Counted from the stretch's first letter, positions 8,911-19,360 are shown. The stretch is DNA of 64,000 bases from Bacteroidetes bacterium GWF2_33_16 (GCA_001768565.1 MEOE01000023.1:62001-126000); one strand, 5' to 3'. Numbers and translations: made by a program. The notes: generated by a model not told the origin, from the letters alone.

Positions 8911-9785
8911 TTAAAAGGATTAAGGAATATCTGAATCTGGAAAACAGAATTGTTGGAATAAATGCAAGAAACAGGCAATTAATCTATCCAAATAATCCAA
9001 GAAAAGATTTTGCTCTTGCAAATGACAAATCACTTACAAAAAAGTTTTTAGAGGAATTGAATGTTCCAATCCCACCAACATATGCTATAATTTCTGAGGT
9101 TGGAAAAATTGGAGAAACATGGAATCAAATGCAGGAACAAAATGCATTGGCAATTAAACCAGCAAATGGAAAAGGTGGAGGAGGAATAATTGTTCTAAAG
9201 AAAATTAATAATGAATGGTATTCTTTTAGTGGTAGACATTATTCGTACAAAAAAATAATTAGGCACATTGCCAATATCTTATTTGGAATATATTCATTTG
9301 GATCAAAGGATACTGTTATTATTGAATATTGTATTCAGCCTCCTGAATTTTTTACTTCTATTTATAAAAAAGGAGTTCCTGATGTTCGTATAATAAATTA
9401 CCAGGGAATACCCATATTAGCAATGATGCGCTATCCAACAAATAATTCTGATGGAAAAGCGAATCTTCATCAGGGTGCAATTGGGATTGCTATTGATATT
9501 AAAACAGGAGTACTGGGTAAGGGCTATAATTACAAGGGATATTTTAGTCAACACCCTGATACCGGGATTGTTTTTGAAGGACTTACTATACCGCAATGGC
9601 AAAAGATGATTGATATTTCAACCTTAGTTTCTAAACATTTCCCGCTTAAGTATAATGGGATTGATATTGTAGTAGATAAAGATATGGGGCCTGTTATTAT
9701 GGAGTTGAATGCCAGACCAGGAATAGAAATACAAAATGTGACACAAAAAGGAATTAAGGAAATAATAGAAAACTTAAACTTTTAA
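8907..9785 (+). CDS. RimK-related ATP-grasp ligase (alpha-L-glutamate ligase-like)
   Basis: The start at 8907 overlaps the upstream stop as ATGA; an ATG at 8889 in the same frame would add six residues. The 292-residue protein matches the alpha-L-glutamate ligase-like family (TIGR02291 type): VGINARNR near residue 16, the nucleotide-binding Gly loop KPANGKGGGG (84-93), GVPDVR (156-161), DGKANLHQGA (182-191), and the metal-binding MELNARPG (265-272). ATP-grasp enzymes form amide bonds through an acyl phosphate; RimK relatives add glutamate to protein or small-molecule carboxylates. The family is usually encoded next to the transglutaminase/7TM protein, as here. No signal peptide, so it is cytoplasmic. 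The real substrates are not known. Confidence 0.9.
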   Translation: MIKRIKEYLNLENRIVGINARNRQLIYPNNPRKDFALANDKSLTKKFLEELNVPIPPTYAIISEVGKIGETWNQMQEQNALAIKPANGKGGGGIIVLKKINNEWYSFSGRHYSYKKIIRHIANILFGIYSFGSKDTVIIEYCIQPPEFFTSIYKKGVPDVRIINYQGIPILAMMRYPTNNSDGKANLHQGAIGIAIDIKTGVLGKGYNYKGYFSQHPDTGIVFEGLTIPQWQKMIDISTLVSKHFPLKYNGIDIVVDKDMGPVIMELNARPGIEIQNVTQKGIKEIIENLNF

Positions 9786-9789
9786 TAAC

Positions 9790-12072
9790 ATGATCAATAG
9801 AGTTTTAAATACATCGTTCCCGTTTATTGGATTGCTTTTAGTTATCATTGTTTTTGTAATAGTAATGGATAAATATGCTTTAAAAATAAGCCATACTCCA
9901 CAATATATTGATGTTCCCGCAATAGTTGATGACAAATCATGGAATTCAGATTATATTTCTGAAGAAGATCTTGCAGTTTTTGAACAAAAGTTTCTGAATG
10001 ATTCGTTGTACCTTAATGCTACCAAATATTATAATTCAAAAAAGTACGATAAAGCATTACAGTCCCTCTTGCTTTTAGACCAATATTATCAAAATGACTA
10101 TTTTTTATATTTTAAAATCGGTAATATTTATCTAAAACAAAAGAAATATAGTAAAGCAATAGATGCTTTTCAAAAATCATTAATGTATAAAGCCGATTTT
10201 GGACCAACGTATACAAATCTTGCAATTGCATATTCAAAATCTGGGAGATATGTCGAAGCAGAGAAAATTTATAAGCAAGCATTAGTAATACAACCAAATA
10301 ATGCAAAAATCCTTCTCAATCTGGCTATTTTATATTCCAAAACAGAAAATTGGAATCAATGTCTTTCGTATGCAGAACAAAGTAGAAAAATTTCAGGAAA
10401 CGAATTAAAATCAAAAGCATTATATTATATGGGTTTGGCTTATTCTGGTTTAGATGATATTGAAAACGCCAAGAAAATACTTAATGAATCTATATTATTA
10501 AAACCAGATTTTGTATTACCACGTGTACATTTAGCCTACCTTGAAATAGACCCTGAAAAAAGAATTAATTTGCTTAAAGAGATTCTTAAATTAAATTCAG
10601 GACATTCTGTTGCATATTATTATATGGCAAAAACCTATAAAGAACTGGGCCAGTTGGAAAATGCAGAAAGTAGCTTACAAATGGCTCTTTCATCAGACCC
10701 GGGTAATGAAGATATCATCAATTTTCTTGCAGATATTTATATGTATGAGAAAAAAACTGAGAATGCCACTAAGCTATTTGAGGATTTAATGGTTATTGAT
10801 TCACTTGTACCACAAAATTATTTTTATCTGGCAAAGACATTTTATACAAAAGAAGACTTTAACAATGCTATAAAATTTTATGATAAAGCAATTAAAATGG
10901 CTAATGGAATTTATCCTGAAGCATACCTAAACAAAGGTCTGGTATACAAAAAAATAGGAAAAAACAAAGATGCTATTGATTCTTATAAAACTGCAATTAA
11001 ACAAAACAATCAATATTTTGAGGCACATTATAATCTCGCGATTCTATATCAAGAAATGAATGACTTTCAAAATTCCAAGATAAATTATATACATGCTTTG
11101 CAAATAAAGCCCAAGTTTGAGAAGGCTTGGTTCAATCTAGGTATTTTATATGATAATATTGAGTTAAATGATTCTGCTTCATTTTGTTACAAGAAAGTTA
11201 TAAGCCTTGATCCAAATCATCTAAAGGCTTTAATGAATTATGCTGTTAATTTGCGAAAACATAATAACTTACCTGAAGCAATTATAGCCTACAATAATTT
11301 ATTGCAAAAGCACCCTAATTATGTACCCGCATGGTATAACCTGGCTTTTGCATATGAAAAAAATAAGGATACCCTAATGGCTAGTAAGACTTATCAAACT
11401 GTTCTTCAATTAGATCCTGAAAACACAAAAGCAATGAAGAATTTTGCAGAGCTTTATGCTGCCAAAAAAGATTACGCTGCAGCAAAAAATCTGTTAATCG
11501 ATGCTATTGATATTGAATCCTCTAATTATGAGTTGCATTTTATTTTAGGAACAATTTACAGACTAGAAGGGGATTTAACGAATGCTATACTTCAATTTTC
11601 GCAGGTTATTCAACTAAAGAATAACAATATTGATGCTCTTAAAGCATTAATGGAGGCTTATAGTACTAAAAAGGAATGGACAAAAGCTGCATTCACAGGT
11701 ACGCAAATCTTTAAATTAAAACCATCCAAAGATCTTGCATATAATATTGGGAGATTATATCATAAATCTGATCAATTTAATGATGCAGAAACATGGTATA
11801 AAAAAGCAATTGATTTAGGTCGAAAAAACAGTTGGGGATATTACTGGCTAGGGAAACTCTATTATGAAAATGAAAAGACTTTAAATGCTAAAAAGTACTT
11901 TTTACAAACTATTAAAATTGAAAAAAATCATAAGTTCGGAAATTTTTACCTTGCTGAAATCTATTATTCAAAAAACAATAAGGATTCTGCCCTTTTCTAT
12001 ATAAATAAATCATTACTTAAAGATCCTGCATATAATAAAGCTATTGAACTAAAATCAAAGATTAACAAATAA
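9790..12072 (+). CDS. Membrane-anchored TPR-repeat protein
   Basis: The 760-residue protein has an N-terminal transmembrane segment (about 11-27) and then an almost uninterrupted array of roughly 17-18 tetratricopeptide repeats, visible as recurring 34-residue units with AxxxY/G and AxxxxxxAL/AI positions (for example AIDAFQKSLMYKADFGPTY, then NLAIAYSKSGRYVEA). TPR arrays are protein-protein scaffolds. The single N-terminal segment suggests an inner-membrane anchor with a periplasmic superhelix. It starts 4 bp after the ATP-grasp stop and ends 8 bp before the barrel gene. TPR plus barrel pairs also occur in polymer secretion (PgaA-like, AlgK/AlgE-like), which is only an analogy. No catalytic domain is seen. 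Confidence 0.85.
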   Translation: MINRVLNTSFPFIGLLLVIIVFVIVMDKYALKISHTPQYIDVPAIVDDKSWNSDYISEEDLAVFEQKFLNDSLYLNATKYYNSKKYDKALQSLLLLDQYYQNDYFLYFKIGNIYLKQKKYSKAIDAFQKSLMYKADFGPTYTNLAIAYSKSGRYVEAEKIYKQALVIQPNNAKILLNLAILYSKTENWNQCLSYAEQSRKISGNELKSKALYYMGLAYSGLDDIENAKKILNESILLKPDFVLPRVHLAYLEIDPEKRINLLKEILKLNSGHSVAYYYMAKTYKELGQLENAESSLQMALSSDPGNEDIINFLADIYMYEKKTENATKLFEDLMVIDSLVPQNYFYLAKTFYTKEDFNNAIKFYDKAIKMANGIYPEAYLNKGLVYKKIGKNKDAIDSYKTAIKQNNQYFEAHYNLAILYQEMNDFQNSKINYIHALQIKPKFEKAWFNLGILYDNIELNDSASFCYKKVISLDPNHLKALMNYAVNLRKHNNLPEAIIAYNNLLQKHPNYVPAWYNLAFAYEKNKDTLMASKTYQTVLQLDPENTKAMKNFAELYAAKKDYAAAKNLLIDAIDIESSNYELHFILGTIYRLEGDLTNAILQFSQVIQLKNNNIDALKALMEAYSTKKEWTKAAFTGTQIFKLKPSKDLAYNIGRLYHKSDQFNDAETWYKKAIDLGRKNSWGYYWLGKLYYENEKTLNAKKYFLQTIKIEKNHKFGNFYLAEIYYSKNNKDSALFYINKSLLKDPAYNKAIELKSKINK

Positions 12073-12080
12073 ATAATATT

Positions 12081-13286
12081 ATGAATATTAATAAAAGATT
12101 TTTACTAATCGCATCAATAATTATTCTTGTTGCTAATTTCAAATCGATTGGGCAACTTCAATTTGAACCAATTATAATGGGTCAATTTGGATATGAAAAT
12201 AACATATTCAAGGCACCTAATGTGCTATTGGATAATTTGGGTGATCCAATTCCTGAATCAGAACTCATAAAGTCTGATATGTTTTTGGATTATGGTTACA
12301 ATCTAGGGTTTCGGTATAAAGCTAAAAGGCACAATTTTTATATTGATCAGGGATTCTGGGGAAGAAACTTCTTTAATTACCAAAGCTTAAACCAATATAG
12401 TTTTAATCTGAATTTAAAGTATAAATATAAGATTTCTAAACATTTTGAAACTGGTATAAAATATGATATCAGCAAAAACAATAAAATTGGAACCTCGGCA
12501 CTTGGTGATGAATTGCAACAGAAATTTTCATATTTAAAGAATAATATAGAATTATTTTTAGACTATGAAATTGCAAAATATACTGATCTTGAATTGGCTA
12601 TAAACTATTATAATAAGTATTATGATAAAGACCCTGCAGTTATTCCTCTTGATGCAAATAATTTTGGTTCAGATTTAAAATTTACTCAAGATTTAAATTC
12701 AGGTAATTTTAAATCAACTGTATTTTTAAAAATCAACTATGCAATTCGTAAGTATTCCGATTTGATAGCACTTGACTCTTCTGGTAATTTAAACACTGGA
12801 AATCCATTAAGAGACTGGAGATACTTTGGTGTTGATTTTGAATATAAAATAAGCCAGATCGGGAAATTCTCTTTTGCTCCATATTATTGGTATGATAATA
12901 GAAACGATCAATTTGAAGACTATTATTCATATAATAGCAATGAATTAGGACTAAAAATCTACTATAAAGGGGATAAATTAAATTTCAAATTAGCACCTTC
13001 GTATTCGGTCACAAAATACGAAATAAAGAAAGCTCCAGATCCTAATGGAATAGATCCATTACTTGTATACAAATATTTCGATCTTGATTTACAAATGAAT
13101 TATTTATTATATAAAGGAATAAATTTATCATTGGACTTCAATACAAGTAACAGGTATACAAATACATTAAATGAAAGTTATAAAACCCGAAGAGGTTACA
13201 ATTCATTTGAAATAATGGTAGGTTTCTCATTTAATCCTTACCAATTGTATGTCGATAGAAAAAAAGATGAAGATGAGCGTAAATAA
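12081..13286 (+). CDS. Outer-membrane beta-barrel protein
   Basis: The protein has 401 residues with a signal peptide (cut near SIGQ, about residue 25). The mature part is rich in alternating aromatic/polar strands (for example LGFRYKAKRHNFYIDQGFWG, FSFAPYYWYDNRND) and ends with a strand-like VGFSFNPYQLY followed by a short charged tail. This is typical of an outer-membrane barrel of perhaps 14-18 strands, although I cannot assign a family. It is fourth in the operon and its 3' end overlaps the start of the next gene. Together with the TPR protein it would link the cytoplasmic ligase to the cell surface; that link is inferred from order alone. Confidence 0.75.
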   Translation: MNINKRFLLIASIIILVANFKSIGQLQFEPIIMGQFGYENNIFKAPNVLLDNLGDPIPESELIKSDMFLDYGYNLGFRYKAKRHNFYIDQGFWGRNFFNYQSLNQYSFNLNLKYKYKISKHFETGIKYDISKNNKIGTSALGDELQQKFSYLKNNIELFLDYEIAKYTDLELAINYYNKYYDKDPAVIPLDANNFGSDLKFTQDLNSGNFKSTVFLKINYAIRKYSDLIALDSSGNLNTGNPLRDWRYFGVDFEYKISQIGKFSFAPYYWYDNRNDQFEDYYSYNSNELGLKIYYKGDKLNFKLAPSYSVTKYEIKKAPDPNGIDPLLVYKYFDLDLQMNYLLYKGINLSLDFNTSNRYTNTLNESYKTRRGYNSFEIMVGFSFNPYQLYVDRKKDEDERK

Positions 13287-14871
13287 TACAATTAACCATA
13301 ACCAGAAATTTTATATAAAGTTAATTTATATAAATGCATTTATAACAGGTGCAGTTGTTATGGCAATGGAGATGACCGGCAGTCGTTTTTTAACACCTTT
13401 TTTTGGGAGTTCTGTTTATACATGGGCTTCCATAATATCTATGGTACTACTATCCTTATCTGCTGGTTATTTTATTGGTGGTTACTTAGCTGAGAAAAAA
13501 CCATACTCATTCTTCCTTGGATATTTCCTATACATTGCAGCAGTTCTTATTTTATTTATTCCATTATACTATGTACAATTATTTAATTATTTATATGAGA
13601 TAATTCCTGATACTAAAGCAGGTGGATTTGTTGGGGCCTTAATTACACTATTTTTACCTTTACTAATGCTTGGTATGTATTCGCCATATTCAGTTAAATT
13701 AGGCTCTGTAGATTCAATTAGAGTTGGGAAAATATCAGGAAATCTTTATGCTATTTCTACAATAGGAAGTATTGTTGGAACATTAGGTGTAACCTTTATT
13801 CTTATTCCACTTATCGGTTTAAAAACTATTACTATTTCATTATCTGCAATATCTGCTTTAAGTGGACTTTCTTTAGTTTTTTTTCATCCAAAAGAAAACA
13901 ATGAACTAAACAGGAACAAAAAAAGCAAAAAAAATCAAGCTTGGGTACTTCTAATTCTTTATTTAGCCCTTTTAATGCTTGTTTCTTTCTGGGGCGAAAT
14001 CTTTCATTCATCGTTAAAGAATAAAACCTCAAGCACTATTTTGGAGGAAGTAGAATCTGAATATAACCATATTTTAATTAAACAGAAAGGTGAATATGTT
14101 ACAATGGGATTTTATCATTATGGAGCCAATCATCTCGAATCATCAATAAACATATTAAACGAATACGAATTACCTTTAAGTTATGCACAAATAATGCCTG
14201 TAGGCCTTATTTATTCTAATAAAGCTAAAAACTTATTGATGATTGGTATGGGTGGTGGAGCGGTTACTAAGTACATTCAGAGTTATTTGAAAAACATAGA
14301 TATTACAGGTGTTGAACTTGATGAAAAGGTAATAGATCTTGCAAAAAAATACTTTGGTTTAGTGGAAAAAGATAATTACAAAGTAATAATTGAAGATGGA
14401 AGAATTTTTATGCATAGATCAAAAGATACTTTCGATATCATTATGCTCGATGCCTATAAAGGTGGTTATATACCTTTTCATCTTTGCACTCAAGAATTTT
14501 ATCAAATGATTGAAAACCATATGAATAAGAACGGATGTGCAGTTTTTAATCTTCATCGAGGATCAAAACTATTTAACAGAACAATTCTAACTCTTGAAAC
14601 AGTTTTCGATAACGTTGATCTGTATGGTTCAAAAACCAAAGGAAACGCTATTGCCGTTGCATACAATGGACCATCTAAACCAATATCAGAATTAAATAAA
14701 ACTGCAGATTCTCTGCAGAATCAGTACAACTTTTTTTATAACCTGAAAGATCTATCTGGAATTAGGTTTAATATAGTAGTTGATCAAAAACAAAAAGCAC
14801 TTACCGATGATTTTGCGCCAGTTAATTTTCTAAATGCTATTCAGGAACATAATGAAAAAACTGGAGATTGA
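13249..14871 (+). CDS. Membrane-fused spermidine-synthase-like (aminopropyltransferase-fold) protein
   Basis: The protein has up to 540 residues; ATGs at 13249, 13267 and 13273 are all possible, and all overlap the barrel gene. The N-terminal half has about seven or eight transmembrane helices with the hallmark EMTGSRFLTPFFGSSVYTW (41-59). A soluble Rossmann-like domain follows with GMGGGA (333-338), VELDE (355-359), EDGR (382-385) and DAYKGGYIPFHL (401-412). This is the fused MFS/spermidine-synthase-like family. The classical polyamine-site pattern D-x-x-D-P is replaced by DAYKGGYIP, so spermidine synthesis should not be assumed; the donor may be decarboxylated SAM or another SAM derivative. 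It is the last gene of the five-gene operon. Confidence 0.85.
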   Translation: MSIEKKMKMSVNNTINHNQKFYIKLIYINAFITGAVVMAMEMTGSRFLTPFFGSSVYTWASIISMVLLSLSAGYFIGGYLAEKKPYSFFLGYFLYIAAVLILFIPLYYVQLFNYLYEIIPDTKAGGFVGALITLFLPLLMLGMYSPYSVKLGSVDSIRVGKISGNLYAISTIGSIVGTLGVTFILIPLIGLKTITISLSAISALSGLSLVFFHPKENNELNRNKKSKKNQAWVLLILYLALLMLVSFWGEIFHSSLKNKTSSTILEEVESEYNHILIKQKGEYVTMGFYHYGANHLESSINILNEYELPLSYAQIMPVGLIYSNKAKNLLMIGMGGGAVTKYIQSYLKNIDITGVELDEKVIDLAKKYFGLVEKDNYKVIIEDGRIFMHRSKDTFDIIMLDAYKGGYIPFHLCTQEFYQMIENHMNKNGCAVFNLHRGSKLFNRTILTLETVFDNVDLYGSKTKGNAIAVAYNGPSKPISELNKTADSLQNQYNFFYNLKDLSGIRFNIVVDQKQKALTDDFAPVNFLNAIQEHNEKTGD

Positions 14872-14936
14872 ACCAAAAGCTATTTTATAAATTGCTTTAG
14901 CTTTCAATACCTCACCGATTAAATTTCAATTGACCT

Positions 14937-15008
14937 AGCGAGCGCAAACCAACTTGCCAGCAGTGTTTGCCGACAGACAAACGGCAGACTGGTTCGCAAT
15001 GACAAAAC
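14937..15008. repeat. Imperfect palindrome next to the right direct repeat
   Basis: AACCAACTTGCC near 14947 pairs imperfectly with GGCAGACTGGTT near 14984 (10 of 12), with an inner TGTTTG/CAAACG pairing. The outer words GCGAGCGC and CGCAATGAC resemble the GCGAGG/CGCAAT words after the left repeat at about 6805-6885. It looks like an interspersed noncoding repeat and is too far from the stop at 14871, and too poor in T, to be a clear terminator. Confidence 0.55.
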
Positions 15009-15061
15009 AATGAGAAACTATCACCGAACCGGGAATACAAAATTCGAAATACCAGATTGCA

Positions 15062-15146
15062 TTTTTTATGCTTAACAATAATCCGACTAGGGTATAACCA
15101 TCACCGAGCTAGTGTGCAATTTTTTTAAAGTCTAAGACGAACTGAG
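15062..15146 (+). repeat. Direct repeat, right copy
   Basis: Same-orientation partner of 6712-6798, differing by scattered substitutions and a two-base gap after CCGAGCT. It ends just before the stop of the pentapeptide-repeat gene. An AAACAATGAGAAACTATCACCG motif lies upstream of this copy, whereas its counterpart lies downstream of the left copy, so the two blocks have the parts in a different order. Confidence 0.8.
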
Positions 15147-15148
15147 TA

Positions 15149-15721
15149 TTATTCAATTTCAATATCGTATTTATCCAACAAACCTGCTAGGCCGTTTACT
15201 GAAAATTTGGCTTTTTTTATCCGGTTTGTCTCGGGATTTATTGAATAGTTATAAGATGTACGAAAATCGGCTTTTTCAATTATGGTATTATCAAAAGCAG
15301 CTCTTGTTAAGTCGCAGTTATCAAAAACAGAACTGGTTAAATCGCATTCAGCAAAATCAACCTCTTGAAGTTTTAGGTTTTTGAATACTATTTTCTTAAG
15401 CTTCATTTTATAAAATGAAGAATGATTGAGATTACAATTATCTAAACTAATTGCAAAACCAAAATCGTTGCAGTTTTCAAAATGCAATCCCAGCATCTTG
15501 CAATTACTAAATTTTATTTCCTGCAAGGCTGTTCTGGTTAACTTAGCCATACTTAGGTTGCAGCTTTCAAATTCACATTCCATTAATCGCACATCTGCAA
15601 TATCTGAATTTGAAAAATCACAGTTTATAAACTTGCATCGCTCATATTCGCCTTTGGGAAGTTTATTTTGAGTAAAGTCGACTTTATTAAATACTTTTTC
15701 TATAATAAAAACACGCTCCAT
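15149..15721 (-). CDS. Pentapeptide-repeat protein
   Basis: The 190-residue protein consists largely of pentapeptide repeats from residue 29 to about 155, with Phe/Leu at the centre of each unit and small residues or Cys two places before it (CKFIN CDFSN, then SDIAD, VRLME, CEFES, CNLSM, AKLTR). These fold as a right-handed quadrilateral beta-helix. The size and Cys-rich repeats resemble Qnr/McbG-like proteins, which protect DNA gyrase, but the family is functionally broad and no gyrase-binding loop can be confirmed. There is no signal peptide. The gene is 32 bp downstream of the secreted-protein gene and may share its transcript. Confidence 0.85.
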   Translation of the reverse strand: MERVFIIEKVFNKVDFTQNKLPKGEYERCKFINCDFSNSDIADVRLMECEFESCNLSMAKLTRTALQEIKFSNCKMLGLHFENCNDFGFAISLDNCNLNHSSFYKMKLKKIVFKNLKLQEVDFAECDLTSSVFDNCDLTRAAFDNTIIEKADFRTSYNYSINPETNRIKKAKFSVNGLAGLLDKYDIEIE

Positions 15722-15753
15722 TGTTTTTCAACTAAGTTTCAGAATTCTTTATC

Positions 15754-16575
15754 TTATTCGTTTGGCTCAGTAGTCAGTCCAATTTCCATTAAGCTTGCTT
15801 TTCTATAACCATCAGGTACAGCAAATACTGAAAGATCAATCTTTTCTTTGTCGAGCTTGGTTACTTCACTTATGGTTTCGTAGCCGCCATAATAATTTAC
15901 CGACTTTAATGGAAATCCTTTGCGAGCAAATTCAAGGTATTTTTCGTGCATTTGGTAATACTCCATTGTTCCTGATTGTGCAGTAAAATCACTAAAAAGT
16001 CCATAAAACTTGTAAATATCGAACTCATCGTGTGCACGGCTCGATTCCGAAAGCCAGGCTTCTTCTTTTAGAGCTCCATTAACCAAAACCTGGTACTTTA
16101 CAGCGCTGTAGCCAGCAATACGTGCCGACTCTTTTGTTTTTTTTATTTCGAGTGAATAGTTTTTTGGTTTGTTTTCGATTGCTTTAGATGGATCATCAAC
16201 AGCAGCAATCATTCCTTCGAACATCTTTTTCATCATTTCGCGCTGCTCAGGAGCAACTGCTTTTAATTGTTCGTCCATAACCTGTTTTAAACCAGATTTC
16301 ATATCTGTTTTATAGGTTGTTATATTACCTGTCCAGTAAACATTTTTCGCAGGACTAATAAGTGTAATCAATTCTTTATTCAGATCAAAAATAGTAATTA
16401 TGTCTTTATGGGTAACTTTCATTATATTATCCTGAAGATAGACAGTTTCAACTGAAGCCATTGCAATCCCTTCGTCGGAGTCGTAGGTTCGTTGGGTTAT
16501 TATCCAACCGGCATGTGCTGAATAACCAAAAGATATTATTGTAATGAATAATAGTATATATTTTTTAAATTTCAT
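15754..16575 (-). CDS. Secreted protein of unknown function, DUF4412-like
   Basis: The 273-residue protein starts with a clear signal peptide (cut near SAHA, residue 22). The mature part reads GWIITQRTYDSD and continues with features of small periplasmic or outer-membrane-associated proteins that report a metal- or lipid-related state (a DUF4412-like layout of paired beta strands around an EQREMMKKMFEGM helix). I cannot name a function. It has its own upstream gap of about 290 bp to the groL end and may be transcribed with the pentapeptide gene downstream. Confidence 0.6.
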   Translation of the reverse strand: MKFKKYILLFITIISFGYSAHAGWIITQRTYDSDEGIAMASVETVYLQDNIMKVTHKDIITIFDLNKELITLISPAKNVYWTGNITTYKTDMKSGLKQVMDEQLKAVAPEQREMMKKMFEGMIAAVDDPSKAIENKPKNYSLEIKKTKESARIAGYSAVKYQVLVNGALKEEAWLSESSRAHDEFDIYKFYGLFSDFTAQSGTMEYYQMHEKYLEFARKGFPLKSVNYYGGYETISEVTKLDKEKIDLSVFAVPDGYRKASLMEIGLTTEPNE

Positions 16576-16749
16576 ATATCGGTTTATTAATTTTTATCTG
16601 ACACTAAATTTCTCAACGTGTTGTTACAAAGTTCGTGCAAAATTTAAAGGTGCTCCATTTGCCAAAAATATAGATTAAAATCTATTTAAAAAAATGAATA
16701 TAGAACGCTGATGACTCTGATATTGCAGATTTACGCAAATAGAATAACT

Positions 16750-16791
16750 TTTTCAATTCATTATTCATTATTGGGTATTCATCATTTGAAA
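16750..16791. repeat. Degenerate heptamer array (TTCATTA type)
   Basis: Six consecutive 7-nt words in phase: TTTTCAA, TTCATTA, TTCATTA, TTGGGTA, TTCATCA, TTTGAAA. It lies between the divergently placed end of groL and the start of the secreted-protein gene. It is the same kind of seven-base phasing as at 432-592, 22320-22389 and 34014-34454, with a different word. Confidence 0.65.
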
Positions 16792-16809
16792 TACAAATTT
16801 AAAATAAAA

Positions 16810-16839
16810 AGCTCCTTGCGCACGTAGCAACAAGGAGCT
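16810..16839 (-). terminator. Terminator of groS-groL
   Basis: AGCTCCTTG (16810-16818) pairs perfectly with CAAGGAGCT (16831-16839) around a 12-nt loop, followed on the minus strand by a T-rich run, 27 bp beyond the groL stop. Confidence 0.85.
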
Positions 16840-16865
16840 GAATATATGTAAAGTTTATGAATGAA

Positions 16866-18515
<1,650 letters not shown>

Positions 18516-18538
18516 TTAAATTATTATTTACTTTAAAA

Positions 18539-18817
18539 TTATTCAACTAAAAGGATATCGTCTTCGCGCATGATTACATATTCTTTACCATCTATTTTGA
18601 TTTCGGTACCAGAATATTTTCCGTACATAACAACATCACCTTTTTTTACCGACATTGGTTCGTCCTTTTTACCAGTTCCAACAGCGATCACTGTTCCTTT
18701 TTGTGGTTTTTCCTGAGCTGAATCGGGAATGATTATTCCGCTTGCAGTTTTTTCTTCAGCCTTATGAGGCTCAACTAAAACGCGGTCTTTTAATGGTCTG
18801 TATTTAAAATCTGCCAT
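18539..18817 (-). CDS. groS: Co-chaperonin GroES
   Basis: The 92-residue protein is of normal length with the expected order of motifs: [10 protein letters not shown] at the start, the mobile loop [29 protein letters not shown], then [11 protein letters not shown] and the terminal DDILLVE. It caps the GroEL chamber through the mobile loop. It is the first gene of the groS-groL pair, and the 180-bp gap to secG upstream includes the secG terminator. Confidence 0.97.
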   Translation of the reverse strand: MADFKYRPLKDRVLVEPHKAEEKTASGIIIPDSAQEKPQKGTVIAVGTGKKDEPMSVKKGDVVMYGKYSGTEIKIDGKEYVIMREDDILLVE

Positions 18818-18949
18818 GTTTATTATTATTTAATGGTTAAAATTATTTTTTATTCTCGAAAAGCAATTAATCACAATTTATGCCAAAGGGTATTTTCAAC
18901 AAAAATCTGCCAATTTTTTCAATTAAAGGAAAATATATCAGCAAGGAGC

Positions 18950-18983
18950 AAAAAAAATGTCAGCCTTTATGACAGACTGACAT
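18950..18983 (-). terminator. Terminator of the lptE-secG operon
   Basis: ATGTCAG (18957-18963) pairs with CTGACAT (18977-18983); on the minus strand the hairpin is followed by a run of T residues at 18950-18956. It sits 22 bp beyond the secG stop. Confidence 0.8.
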
Positions 18984-19004
18984 CTTGCTTATAAAATATT
19001 TTTT

Positions 19005-19358
19005 CTATTCACCATCTTCGGTGCTTTCCTGAGTACCCTCTTCTGTTGGAACAGATGTTGGGAATTGTGGCATTTGAGTTGGATCAACAGCATTATTTAC
19101 TTGTTGCTCAATTTTTGATTTTTCTTCAACTTCGCCTCTTGGAATAGTCATACTTGCTACTAAGCTAAATACTAATAAGCTTACAGCTAATGTCCATGTT
19201 GCTTTTTCAAGAAAATCGGCTGTTTTGCGAACGCCCATTACTTGGTTTGATGCAGAAAAATTAGAAGCTAAACCTCCCCCTTTTGAGTTTTGAACTAATA
19301 CAATCAGAATTAGTAATATACTCGCGATCATGATTAATACTGAAACTAGAACGTACAT
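19005..19358 (-). CDS. secG: Protein-export membrane protein SecG
   Basis: The 117-residue protein has two transmembrane helices (about 2-22 and 54-73) joined by the family signature VQNSKGGGLASNF, and an acidic Glu/Thr-rich C-terminal tail. SecG is the small subunit of the SecYEG channel in the inner membrane. It starts 2 bp after the stop of the upstream TPR-tailed gene, so it is translationally linked to the sigma-54 activator / lptE operon, an arrangement familiar in Bacteroidales. Confidence 0.95.
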   Translation of the reverse strand: MYVLVSVLIMIASILLILIVLVQNSKGGGLASNFSASNQVMGVRKTADFLEKATWTLAVSLLVFSLVASMTIPRGEVEEKSKIEQQVNNAVDPTQMPQFPTSVPTEEGTQESTEDGE

Positions 19359-19360
19359 AC

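Noticed and set aside
18818..18950. CIRCE operator upstream of groS
   Set aside because: No TTAGCACTC...GAGTGCTAA inverted repeat could be found in this gap.
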